From positions 1 to 64,000 of the forward strand of contig DATJPY010000076.1 of the NCBI GenBank assembly GCA_035506135.1: a stretch of DNA of 64,000 bases, written 5' to 3'. This DNA comes from DATJPY01 sp035506135. Its GTDB lineage: Bacteria > Myxococcota_A > UBA9160 > PR03. Numbering within the stretch: position 1 is the stretch's first letter; each line of letters opens with the position of its first letter. Made by a program: the position numbers and the translations under genes. Below the pieces are notes generated by a model. It was not told the origin of the DNA. It saw only the letters and a program-made list of their open reading frames with translations, and made no database searches. This document shows, piece by piece, positions 25,001-37,350 of this stretch.

Positions 25001-26065
25001 GTGAGCCCGCATCCGCTGATCGAGCGCGCCAGGGACCGCGAGGTCCGCCAGGCCAACCGCTTCCGCGACGCCGCCGAGAAGCTCGGCGCCGACGCGCTGC
25101 GCAAGGAGTGGGACGAGGAGGTCGCGAGCGCACCGCGCCGCCAGCCGGCCGGCAAGCGCTACCTCGTCCCGCGCAAGCGCCCGCCCGCGCGGCTCGGCGA
25201 CGCGCAGGACCAGCTCGGGTTGGCCCTGCTGCGCCACGCCGGCGATCCGGCGCGCGCGCTCGCGCTGCCCGACGGCAGCGCCGTCCAGCTCGTCGGCTGG
25301 CGGGTGCCGCTGCGCGCCGCGGCGCCGGACGCGAAGCAGCCCGAGGATCCGAACCGCGGCGTCGGCGAGCTCGACCTGCTCGGCGTGAGCGAGACGGGGC
25401 GGCTCGCCGTCTTCGCGCTGGCGCACGTCGAGCCCGACGCGACGCGCGCCGGCACCGGCGAGACGCCGCTGCGCGCGCTCCTCGAGGGCCTCTCGGCCGC
25501 GGCGATTGCCTGGGCCAATCGCGACGCGCTGCGCGAAGAGATCGCCGCCGGCTTCGCGCGCGAGGTCGGCGACGAGCCGCCGCTCTTCGCGTTGCTCGGC
25601 GCGCCGCGCTACTGGGAGCTCTGCCGCCGCCGCACCGCGCAGAGGGGCGCGGCATGGATCTACCAGATGGACCGGCTCGCGCGCGAGATCGAGGGCGGTC
25701 TCGGCGTGCGCGTGCTCTACCTCGCGCTCGAGCCGGTGGTGCGTGCGCTCGATGGAGAGGGCTGGCCCGCGCTCGCGGCGCCTCCCCGCATCGCACCCGC
25801 GTGGGACGAGTTCGCGGGACGCGTGCGCCCGAAGCCGCCGCCGCGCCCGAAGCCGCGCAAGGAGCCGGAGGAGACGATCGTCGCCGGCGATCCGACGCGA
25901 CCCGTTCGCAGCTACGCCATGAGCGAGCGCTACCAGGCGGGCGACCGCGTCGCGCATCCCCGCTTCGGGGAGGGCGTGGTGCAGGGGCCCGCGGGGCCCG
26001 GGAAGATCAAGGTCCGCTTCGAGGGCCAGCCCCGGGTGCTGGTGCACGAGAGGGTGGGCCGCTGA
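25001..26065 (+). CDS. Hypothetical protein with C-terminal PcrA/CarD-like Tudor domain
   Basis: GTG at 25001 after GAGGGGAAGG; 354 residues. Residues 310-354 read Y-Q-A-G-D-R-V-A-H-P-R-F-G-E-G-V-V, then G-P-G-K-I-K-V-R-F and V-L-V-H. This is the small Tudor-like module found at the end of UvrD/PcrA helicases and related to the CarD RNA-polymerase-interacting domain. The middle part contains G-E-L-D-L-L followed by L-A-V-F-A-L-A-H-V-E, which resembles the core strands of PD-(D/E)XK nucleases but lacks the usual lysine. A proline-lysine linker (about 270-295) joins the two. A DNA- or polymerase-related role is a guess. Confidence 0.7.
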   Translation: MSPHPLIERARDREVRQANRFRDAAEKLGADALRKEWDEEVASAPRRQPAGKRYLVPRKRPPARLGDAQDQLGLALLRHAGDPARALALPDGSAVQLVGWRVPLRAAAPDAKQPEDPNRGVGELDLLGVSETGRLAVFALAHVEPDATRAGTGETPLRALLEGLSAAAIAWANRDALREEIAAGFAREVGDEPPLFALLGAPRYWELCRRRTAQRGAAWIYQMDRLAREIEGGLGVRVLYLALEPVVRALDGEGWPALAAPPRIAPAWDEFAGRVRPKPPPRPKPRKEPEETIVAGDPTRPVRSYAMSERYQAGDRVAHPRFGEGVVQGPAGPGKIKVRFEGQPRVLVHERVGR

Positions 26066-27706
26066 TCAGTCGGGCGCGGTCTGCCCGGCGCGCTCGAGCG
26101 CCAGCCGGTAGATCTTGTTGCTGGGATCGAGGGCGACCGCGCGCTCGAGGAGAGCGCGCGCGCGATCCGGCTGGCTGCGGCGCAGCGCCAGTGCACCGCC
26201 GCGGTACGCGACCGCAGCGTCGTCCGGCGCCAGCTCGAGGGCGCGCGCCACGGCGGCGTCCGCGGCGTCGAGCTGGCCGGCGTCCTCGAAGAGATCGGCC
26301 GTGGCGAGCCAGGTACCTGCCGAGGGCAGGAGCTCGAGGCTCCGGTTGTAGGCCACCAGCGCGCCGCGCGGGTTGCCCTGCGACGCCAGGAGCTGGCCGA
26401 GCTCGAAGTCGACGGTCGCGCTCTCGCGGCCGATCCAGCGCAGATGCTCCCCCGCGGTCCGCAGCCGGCTCGCGTCGCCCCGCTCCCACGCGCGGCGCAG
26501 GCCGAACTCCTGCTCGTACTGCGCCACGAGCATCACCACCAGCGAGAGCGCGCCCACGAGCTCGAGCGCCGGGCCGATCCAAGTCCGGCGCGGAACCTCC
26601 TGCGCGGTGTCGGGCGCGATCGCCTCGCTGCGAATCAGCACCCGCGCGATGCGCCCGTCGCGCAGCTTCCAGATCGCCCCGTCGAGCACGAAGTGGTGCA
26701 GGTTCACCACCGAGGCGACGAGCGCGCCGAGGCCGGCGTCGAAGGGAATGCGGCCGAGGAACCCGGGCGCGAAGAGCACGCCGGGCACCGTCCAGACTGC
26801 AGCGCCTGCGAGCAGCGCCCTCCAGAGATAGCGACCGAAGCCGCCGTAGCCCGGTGCCGCGCGCGCGTAGTAGCTGGCGACCCACACGTACTGCACCGAG
26901 TGCCCGAGCGCCGCCCAGAAGAAGTAGTAGGTGGAGTGCTCGGACGACAGCGGCTCGACGTGCTGGAGCACGCCCCAGGTGCGCGCCGCGACGGGAATCG
27001 AGAACCAGAGCGCCTGCGTCAGAACCAGGAGGGCGGCGGGCGCGAGGTCTCGCGCGCTCGCGCGTCGCAGCAGGAGGATCGCGGTCACCCCGATCGTCGC
27101 GAGGTAGGCGACTCCGAGCAGTGGAATCGCGACGTCCGAGACGCCGCCAGGGATCCCGACGGCGAGCATGTGATAGCCCTGGTACAGGCTCGGGGCGTAG
27201 GCGGCCGAGGCCTGGCGCGTGTGCATCGCGATCGCGGTCGCCGCGTACGAGAGCGCGAAGGAGGCGTAGAGACAGCGCTTGAGCCCGCGCTCCAGCGCGA
27301 CCCCGCGGCGCCGCAGGAACATCACGGCGAGGCCGTAGTTCTGGCCGGTGTAGTGCCACGGGCTCCACGTCAGGTAGACCGTGAGCAGGAGGGAGCCGAT
27401 CCACGCCGAGCGGGTCGCGGCCGCGAAGGCGCCCGCGAGCAGGGCGGTCGCGTAGACCGCGAAGATCGTGTAGGCGCGCCGGTCCTGCCGCCGCGAGTAG
27501 ACGCGCAGCAGCGTCGCGCCGTAGTGGGGGGCGCCGACGACGAGCGTGAGAAACGCGATCGTGCCGAGGCCGATCTCGGTGCGCACTTGCGGCCCGAACA
27601 CGCACAGCGCCGCGAAGACCGCGGCGTAGCCGAGGCCGCAGCCGAGCAGCAGGTCGGGTGCGGCTCCGAAGAGCCAGCGGGAGGTGGCTTTCGAGGGCGC
27701 GCTCAC
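26066..27706 (-). CDS. Polytopic membrane protein with histidine motifs and C-terminal TPRs
   Basis: 546 residues. About 10-12 hydrophobic segments fill residues 12-410. Conserved-looking histidine motifs sit at membrane borders: A-P-H61-Y-G, W-H118-Y-T-G-Q-N-Y-G, L-G-H269-S-V-Q-Y, and L-H337-H338-F-V-L-D-G-A-I-W-K. The arrangement suggests a membrane metal site, as in desaturases or carotenoid oxygenases of the Brp/Blh kind, but no family is firmly recognised. Residues about 430-546 form three to four tetratricopeptide repeats (A-L-E-L-A-P-D-D, A-V-A-L-D-P-S-N). The stop abuts the hypothetical gene's stop without a gap. Confidence 0.7.
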   Translation of the reverse strand: MSAPSKATSRWLFGAAPDLLLGCGLGYAAVFAALCVFGPQVRTEIGLGTIAFLTLVVGAPHYGATLLRVYSRRQDRRAYTIFAVYATALLAGAFAAATRSAWIGSLLLTVYLTWSPWHYTGQNYGLAVMFLRRRGVALERGLKRCLYASFALSYAATAIAMHTRQASAAYAPSLYQGYHMLAVGIPGGVSDVAIPLLGVAYLATIGVTAILLLRRASARDLAPAALLVLTQALWFSIPVAARTWGVLQHVEPLSSEHSTYYFFWAALGHSVQYVWVASYYARAAPGYGGFGRYLWRALLAGAAVWTVPGVLFAPGFLGRIPFDAGLGALVASVVNLHHFVLDGAIWKLRDGRIARVLIRSEAIAPDTAQEVPRRTWIGPALELVGALSLVVMLVAQYEQEFGLRRAWERGDASRLRTAGEHLRWIGRESATVDFELGQLLASQGNPRGALVAYNRSLELLPSAGTWLATADLFEDAGQLDAADAAVARALELAPDDAAVAYRGGALALRRSQPDRARALLERAVALDPSNKIYRLALERAGQTAPD

Positions 27707-27775
27707 GCCCTCATCTTATCGCCGATTCGGCGATGCCGGCGCAGCGCCCCGCAGGGCGGGCTGAGGCGCCCCGAC

Positions 27776-28853
27776 TCAGGTCGCGGCGTTCGCGCGCTCG
27801 CTGAACTCCGCCACCAGCGCGAAGGTGATCGACAGCAGCACCGGCCCGAGGAAGAGGCCGAGCATCCCGAAGGCGCTGAGCCCGCCGAGCACGCCGAAGA
27901 ACACCAGCAGGAACGGGATCTGCGTGGCGCCGCCGCTGATCAGCAGCGGCCGCAGGACGTTGTCGATGGTGCTGATCAGCGCGATGCCGTAGATCGCCAT
28001 GCCGAGCGCCGCGTAGGGATGCGCAACGACGAAGAGCCACACCACGGCGCCGCCCCACACCAGCGTCGGTCCCATCGGGATGAACGAGCCGGCGAAGGTG
28101 AGGGCGCCGAGCGCCACCGGCGACGGCACGCCGAACAGGGCGAAGCCGATGCCTGCCACCAGCGCCTGCACGAGCGCCGTCCCGAGCAGGCCGAACACGA
28201 CCGCCCGCACCACCGCCCCGACGTGCTCGAGGAAGTCGGGCGCGTTGGGGAACACGATCGTGGTGAGCCTCCGCGCCTGGCCGGCGAGGCGTTCGCCGTC
28301 GAGCAGGAATACGTAGAGCGTCACGACGGTGATGGCGAACTTGAACACGTTGCTGGCCAGCCCGCCCGCCAGGTCGACCAGCCGGCCGGATACCTGGGCG
28401 GCGTACTTCGTCGCGTACTGCACCATGTCGGTGGGCTGCACCACCGACTCGGCGCGCAGCTTCTCGATCGGGTCGGCCAGCCAGGCGTGCGCCGCGATCC
28501 AGGCCGGCAGCGGCGCACCGGCGTCGAGCCACTGGCGCACGACCCCGATCAGGTGCGACGCCTCGCTCGCCAGCGCGACGAGGATCCAGGCCACGGGGAT
28601 CCCGGCCCCGAGCGCCACGGCCGCGGTGAAGAACGCCGCGGCGACGCGCGGCCGCCGCGTGCGCACGCGCATCCAGCGATAGAGCGGCCAGGTGACGTAG
28701 GCGAGGATCCCGGCCCACAGCACCGGGACCAGGAACGGGCGGAGCACGAGGAGGGCCGAGGCCAGCAGCGCGACGCCGCCGCCCACCCGCGCCGCCACCG
28801 AGCCGGCGCGCGGATCGCGGCCGGCCGGGGCCGGCGCTCCCGCGCGCGCTGCG

Positions 28854-28879
<26 letters not shown>
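27776..28879 (-). CDS. AI-2E family transporter (PerM-like)
   Basis: 367 residues with about eight transmembrane segments and the large loop after segment three typical of the AI-2E/PerM exporter family. Diagnostic stretches are F-I-P-M-G-P-T, the I-D-N-V-L-R-P segment, and the closing G-L-F-L-G-P-V-L-L. The likely GTG start at 28879 overlaps the thiC stop by 26 bases, so the two are probably translated from one message. Family members export signalling or small molecules, or act as sodium/proton exchangers; the cargo is not known. Co-expression with thiC hints at a vitamin or metabolite link but is not proof. Confidence 0.85.
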
Positions 28880-30647
<1,768 letters not shown>

Positions 30648-30668
30648 GTCGCTTCCCTCCGCCGGTTC

Positions 30669-30783
30669 GTCCCGAGGGCAGCCGGGGGACTAGCCGGATC
30701 AGGTTCCGGGGCTTCGCGGCGCGCCGGGCTCCCTCGAGCCCGAAGCCGCGTCTCAGGCCGTGCCTGCGGCCACACCCAGCAAC
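30669..30783 (-). promoter_or_regulatory. TPP riboswitch (THI element) upstream of thiC
   Basis: On the minus strand the conserved C-T-G-A-G-A core is at 30756-30751. The second conserved core ACCTGAT is at 30704-30698, followed by CCGGCTAGTCCCCCGG and a closing GGGA. The order, spacing and thiC position match the thiamine pyrophosphate aptamer. The ribosome site of thiC is only about 20 bases further on, and no terminator-like U tract is seen, so control at translation initiation is likely. A TAGTCT box (30798-30793) ends 9 bases before the aptamer and could be the -10 element. Confidence 0.92.
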
Positions 30784-30800
30784 AGAGAAGTCAGACTAGC

Positions 30801-31505
30801 TCATCCAGACCTTCCTGTAGCGGCCCACATCGAGAGCAGCATCTTGTACACGTAGTAGATCGGCTTCCAGCCGGAGTGGAGCGTGGACGGACGCACGCCG
30901 GCAGCCATCCGCACCGGGTGCTCGCGCAGCCGCAGGCCGGCGCGTGCGGCCAGCACGAGCACGTCGACGTCGGGATAGTCGGACGGGTACCAGTCCGCCG
31001 TGAACAGCGCGAGCGCGCGGCGGTTCATCGCCTGGAAGCCCGAGGTCGGGTCTGTGATGGCGAGGCCGGCGGCGCGCGCCAGCCCGCGAAACGCGTGGCG
31101 GCCGAGCGACCGCACGATGCCCATCCGGTAGTCGCTCGGCTCGAGGAAGCGCGAGCCGACCACGAGGTCGCAGTCGCCGCGGCGCAGAGGATCGAGCAGG
31201 CCCGGCACCTCCGCAGGCAGGTGCTGGCCGTCGGCGTCCATCTGCACCAGCCGCTCGACGCCGTGCGCGAGCGCGTACTTGTACCCCGTCTGCAGCGCCG
31301 CCCCGTAGCCGAGGTTGAAGGGATGGCGCACCACGCGAGCCCCGGCGCGGGCGGCGACGGCGGCGGTCGCATCGTGCGAGCCGTCGTCGATCACCAGCAC
31401 CGCGAGCTCGGGCAGGCTGCGCCGCAGCTCGGCCAGCAGCGCGGGCAGGCGCTCGGCCTCGTCGTAGGCAGGCACGATCAGGAGCTCGAGCCGGGCGGCG
31501 TCCAT
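30801..31505 (-). CDS. Family 2 glycosyltransferase (polyprenyl-phosphate sugar synthase-like)
   Basis: 234 residues. The GT-A fold is shown by I-V-P-A-Y-D-E-A-E-R, V-I-D-D-G-S-H-D and the metal-binding Q-M-D-A-D-G-Q-H. The R-F-L-E and T-S-G-F-Q-A-M-N segments place it near dolichyl/undecaprenyl-phosphate mannose or glucose synthases. No C-terminal membrane helices are present. It follows the methyltransferase gene on the same strand with 3 bases between stop and start, so both are probably in one surface-glycan unit. The donor sugar cannot be assigned. Confidence 0.88.
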   Translation of the reverse strand: MDAARLELLIVPAYDEAERLPALLAELRRSLPELAVLVIDDGSHDATAAVAARAGARVVRHPFNLGYGAALQTGYKYALAHGVERLVQMDADGQHLPAEVPGLLDPLRRGDCDLVVGSRFLEPSDYRMGIVRSLGRHAFRGLARAAGLAITDPTSGFQAMNRRALALFTADWYPSDYPDVDVLVLAARAGLRLREHPVRMAAGVRPSTLHSGWKPIYYVYKMLLSMWAATGRSG

Positions 31506-31508
31506 CGG

Positions 31509-32243
31509 CTAGCGGTCCGGCTCGCGTTCCCACGCGACGGTCAGGTAGTGGTTCGCGAATCCGTGCCGCAGCGTCGAGCCGATCCGGCGCAGCAGCGAGT
31601 CCGGATGCGCCAGGTACCACGAGGGAAGATTGGCGCGGAGCTGCGCGCGGCGGAAGCGGCGCCCGCGCCAGCCGGAGGCGAGCGCGACCCGCTGCACCTG
31701 ACGGAGCGCGTCCCGCTCGCGGAGCCGCTGGCGTGCGCCGAGCGCGCGGAACGAGCGCTCGCTGAAGTCGTGCCGGTGATGCGGATTCAGATCGACCGAC
31801 GGCGTCGTCGGCACGGAGGCCACCAGCACGCCGCCGGGGCGCAGCAGCGAGGCCAGGTGGGAGAACAGGCGCTCGGGCTCGTCCACATGCTCCAGCGTCT
31901 CCAGGCTCACGATCGTGTCGAAGCCCTCCGGATCGCGGAACGAGAGCGCGTCGGCGGCGATGAAGCGGGCAGCACCGCCGCCGTAGCGGGCGTTCGCGTG
32001 CGCAATCGCCTCGGTCGAGACGTCGACCCCGACGGCGGGCCCCAGCGAGGGATTCCGCGCGAGCAGGAGCTCCGTGCCGTAGCCGACGCCGCAGGCGAGG
32101 TCGAGCAGCCGACCGGCGCGCGCCACGCGGGCTGCGAACTCGTAGCGCTCGAAGTGCAGTGCGAGCGTCGCCCGCGCCGCGGCGTCGCCCGGATCGAGCG
32201 CGTCGGGGACGAGCCGCTCGAGGCTGTCCGGGTCGAGGGACAC
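31509..32243 (-). CDS. Class I SAM-dependent methyltransferase
   Basis: About 244 residues. Motif I L-L-D-L-A-C-G-V-G-Y-G-T, an acidic V-G-V-D strand, L-E-T-L-E-H-V and L-R-P-G-G-V-L-V-A-S-V-P identify a UbiE/UbiG-like small-molecule methyltransferase. The start is uncertain. A TTG at 32252 would add three residues, but it overlaps a TAGGCT box (32257-32252). The GTG at 32243 lies 8 bases after that box, which would make a leaderless message. The partner glycosyltransferase follows directly, suggesting methylation of a glycan or lipid-linked sugar; this is inference. Confidence 0.85.
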   Translation of the reverse strand: MSLDPDSLERLVPDALDPGDAAARATLALHFERYEFAARVARAGRLLDLACGVGYGTELLLARNPSLGPAVGVDVSTEAIAHANARYGGGAARFIAADALSFRDPEGFDTIVSLETLEHVDEPERLFSHLASLLRPGGVLVASVPTTPSVDLNPHHRHDFSERSFRALGARQRLRERDALRQVQRVALASGWRGRRFRRAQLRANLPSWYLAHPDSLLRRIGSTLRHGFANHYLTVAWEREPDR

Positions 32244-32349
32244 GGCGCGCAAGCCTATCGGCGCGCCGCGGGCCGCGCCAAAGCCGGCCCTCCCTCCGGC
32301 GCCGCCGCTCGGCTAGCTTCGCGTTGCGCGTCCGAGATCGGGGGGGCGT

Positions 32350-35025
<2,676 letters not shown>

Positions 35026-35071
35026 CCCGCGTCGCCTCCGAGGCAAGACGATCGTCTGGATCATCCCGCAT

Positions 35072-35090
35072 GCGATCGCGAAGCGATCGC
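35072..35090. terminator. GCGATCGC hairpin downstream of aconitase
   Basis: Two copies of GCGATCGC flank GAA, giving a perfect 8-base stem with a 3-base loop 47 bases after the acnA stop. Each arm is itself the palindrome GCGATCGC (the HIP1 octamer). No U tract follows. It may end or protect the acnA message, or be a member of a dispersed repeat family. Confidence 0.45.
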
Positions 35091-35168
35091 GCGCAGCGAG
35101 GCGAAGCCGAGCGAAGTCAACAGACGTGCGACCGATCAGCACACGTTCGCTTCCAACAGAATACTCAA

Positions 35169-35216
35169 CCTATCGAAGCTATAGGCATTTTCTGTTCTAT
35201 CTCGAACTTGCGTTCG
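35169..35216. promoter_or_regulatory. Two inverted repeats ahead of the TetR gene, candidate operators
   Basis: CCTAT and ATAGG are separated by seven bases at 35169-35185. CGAAC-TTGC-GTTCG is a perfect 14-base palindrome at 35203-35216. The region is noticeably less GC-rich than its surroundings. A TAGGCT box follows at 35231-35236. Autoregulation by the TetR protein encoded at 35246 is the simplest reading. Confidence 0.45.
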
Positions 35217-35245
35217 GGTTCGAAGCGGCGTAGGCTGCGTACTCG

Positions 35246-35902
35246 ATGCCCCGTGCTCCCCGCGGCTCGCTCGTCCGGCTGGAACGCTCCCGACCCCAGG
35301 CACGCGGGGTTGCCACGCGCCGGCGCGTGCTGGCCGCGGCCGAGTCGCTCTTCGCGCGGCGCGGCTATGAGGCGTCGAGCATGGCCGACGTCGCGGAGCG
35401 GGCGCAGGTCGGCGTGGGCACGCTGTATCACCACTTCCCCGACAAGCGCGCGCTGCTCCTGGCGTTGATCGACGACTGGGGCGACCGCGAGCTCGCGCAC
35501 CGGCGCACCCACTCGGATCTGGACCAGTTCCTGAGCGAGCGCGCGCGAGACGCGTTCGCGAAGGACCTCCGCCGGAGCTACGAGAGGCTCGTGCGCGAGG
35601 GCGGCTTCTATCTCGTGCTGCTGGAGCTGGCCGAGCGCGACTCCGATGCGCGGCAGCGCCTCAACCGCATCAATCAGCTCGCGGACGAACGGCTGCGCGA
35701 CCTCCTGGCGCTGGGTCAGCGGCGCGGCGTGATTCGCGCCGAGATCGACCCGCTGGCTGCGTCGGTGCTGATGCGGCGCTCGATCGAGGCCGCCGCCACG
35801 GAGGTGTTCGTGCACCGCCTGACCGATCCCGCCCCCGAGCGCCTGCTCGAGGGACTGACCGACATGATCAGCCGCTACATCTTCGCAGAGGAGGCGCACT
35901 GA
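35246..35902 (+). CDS. TetR/AcrR family transcriptional regulator
   Basis: 218 residues. The N-terminal helix-turn-helix is clear (about residues 24-70): L-A-A-A-E-S-L-F-A-R-R-G-Y-E-A-S-S-M, then V-G-V-G-T-L-Y-H-H-F-P-D-K-R-A-L-L. The rest is the helical ligand-binding domain, with no recognisable inducer type. The next gene, a diiron protein, starts one base after the stop, so both are co-transcribed. Palindromes upstream suggest autoregulation. The ATG lies only 9 bases after a -10-like TAGGCT, so the transcript could be nearly leaderless. Confidence 0.9.
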   Translation: MPRAPRGSLVRLERSRPQARGVATRRRVLAAAESLFARRGYEASSMADVAERAQVGVGTLYHHFPDKRALLLALIDDWGDRELAHRRTHSDLDQFLSERARDAFAKDLRRSYERLVREGGFYLVLLELAERDSDARQRLNRINQLADERLRDLLALGQRRGVIRAEIDPLAASVLMRRSIEAAATEVFVHRLTDPAPERLLEGLTDMISRYIFAEEAH

Positions 35903-35903
35903 C

Positions 35904-37001
35904 ATGGGCACGCAACCCGTCGCCCCGCAGCTCGACTGGCAGGTCCTCGACACCTACAAGACGCCGATGGACGTCGCCTGGCAGTTCGACTACGCGATCG
36001 ACATCGAGAAGCTCCGAAACCTGTACTCCAAGGCGAAGCAGAATCAGTGGGACGGCGAGCAGCAGCTCGACTGGTCGATCGAGGTCGATCCGTCCAAGCC
36101 CATCGTGGGCGAGGATCGCTTCGCATTCCTCCGGATGCCGTTCATCCAGCGGCTGTCGAAGGCGCAGCGCGAGACCTTCACCGCGCACGCCACCGCGCAG
36201 CTCCTGTCGCAGTTCCTGCACGGCGAGCAGGGCGCACTGATGACAGCGGCCGCGGTGACGCACGCCTGTCCGGACTACGAGGCCAAGCTCTACGGTGCCA
36301 CGCAGACCATGGACGAGGCGAGGCACGTCGAGGTGTACGAGCGCTATGTGCGCAAGCTGGCCATCGTGTACCCGATCTCGCCGTGGCTGAAGGAGGTCAT
36401 CGACCTGACGCTGCAGGCGAATCACTTCGTGAAGATCCTGATCGGAATGAACATGGTCGTCGAGGGCCTCGCGCTCGCGGCGTTCCACAACATGCGCCGC
36501 CAGGCGACCTGTCCGCTGCTGCGGAATCTCACCCACTACGTTCTCCAGGACGAATCGCGCCACGTCGCGTTCGGCAACGTGTACGTGAAGGAGACCATCG
36601 CCGGCATGCACCCGGACGACCGCGAGGACGTCGCGCAGTTCGCGTTCGAGGCCGTGAAGAGCATGGTCGACTCACAGGGCGGCGTGGACGGGACCGGTCA
36701 GCGCAGGCGCGATCCCGGCTTCATCAAGGTGCTCGAGCACTGCGACATCGACCCGAACGACTTCCTCAAGGGCCTGATCGAGGCGGGCGCGGCCGGCATC
36801 AACGCCAAGCTGCCGCCGGGTCACATCCACAGCTTCAAGGACCTGATGATGCCGGCGCTGGTACGCGTGGGTGCAGTCACCCCGCGCACGCGCGAGCTCT
36901 ATGCCGCGCAGAACATCCCGGTCTGGGAGGATGCGAGCGTGCTGGAGGCGATGGAGGACGCCAGCACCGGCGACATCGTGATGCCGGAGACGAAGCACTG
37001 A
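35904..37001 (+). CDS. Ferritin-like diiron protein (putative oxygenase)
   Basis: 365 residues. Two helical E...ExxH units give a carboxylate-bridged diiron site: E108, E138 and H141 (M-D-E-A-R-H), then E187, E217 and H220 (Q-D-E-S-R-H). The D-E-A-R-H plus D-E-S-R-H pattern is that of ribonucleotide-reductase-like and arylamine-oxygenase-like ferritin-fold enzymes. It has no signal peptide. It is one base downstream of the TetR gene, which probably controls it, so substrate-inducible oxidation of a xenobiotic or lipid is likely. The actual substrate is unknown. Confidence 0.85.
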   Translation: MGTQPVAPQLDWQVLDTYKTPMDVAWQFDYAIDIEKLRNLYSKAKQNQWDGEQQLDWSIEVDPSKPIVGEDRFAFLRMPFIQRLSKAQRETFTAHATAQLLSQFLHGEQGALMTAAAVTHACPDYEAKLYGATQTMDEARHVEVYERYVRKLAIVYPISPWLKEVIDLTLQANHFVKILIGMNMVVEGLALAAFHNMRRQATCPLLRNLTHYVLQDESRHVAFGNVYVKETIAGMHPDDREDVAQFAFEAVKSMVDSQGGVDGTGQRRRDPGFIKVLEHCDIDPNDFLKGLIEAGAAGINAKLPPGHIHSFKDLMMPALVRVGAVTPRTRELYAAQNIPVWEDASVLEAMEDASTGDIVMPETKH

Positions 37002-37002
37002 G

Positions 37003-37350
37003 TCATAGGGCGTCGCACCGGGCGGCGAAGACGAAGTCGCTCTCGGTGAGGCCGTCGATCGTGTGCGTCCAGATCGCGACGCGCACCTTGCCCCAGGCGA
37101 GGAAGAGATCGGGGTGGTGCTGCTGCTCCTCGGCCATCGCGCCGACCCGGTTCACGTAGGCGAGCGCATCGGCGAAGTTCGAGAAGCGGTATTCCTTCTC
37201 GAGGTGGTGCTCGTCGACGACGCGCCAGCCGCTGTCGGGACCGCCGAGCTGGCGCAGCAGGTCGGCGAGCGCCTCGCCGCGGAGCGGCGCCACGCCGCCG
37301 CGGCACGGCACGCATCGCTTGCTCGCGAGCGCGCTCGAGGTGGGGGTCAG
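37003..37350 (-). CDS. Pterin-4a-carbinolamine dehydratase (start uncertain)
   Basis: The protein (about 115 residues) has the family pattern: C-V-P-C-R-G-G near the N-terminus, F-x-F-like Y-R-F-S-N-F, A-x-x-H-H-P-D, and W-T-H-T-I-D-G-L-T-E-S-D. It dehydrates 4a-hydroxytetrahydropterin. No ATG, GTG or TTG exists at the natural start. The first plausible codon is a CTG at 37350 that overlaps the preceding TGA as CTGA. An upstream GTG at 37395 in the same frame would add 15 residues reading through the end of the PqqA-like gene. No aromatic amino-acid hydroxylase is in the window to explain the need for it. Confidence 0.85.
   Translation of the reverse strand: MTPTSSALASKRCVPCRGGVAPLRGEALADLLRQLGGPDSGWRVVDEHHLEKEYRFSNFADALAYVNRVGAMAEEQQHHPDLFLAWGKVRVAIWTHTIDGLTESDFVFAARCDAL

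Noticed and set aside
35217..35240. GGTTCGAA segment as part of a tRNA T-arm
   Set aside because: No acceptor, D-arm or anticodon arm can be folded around it.
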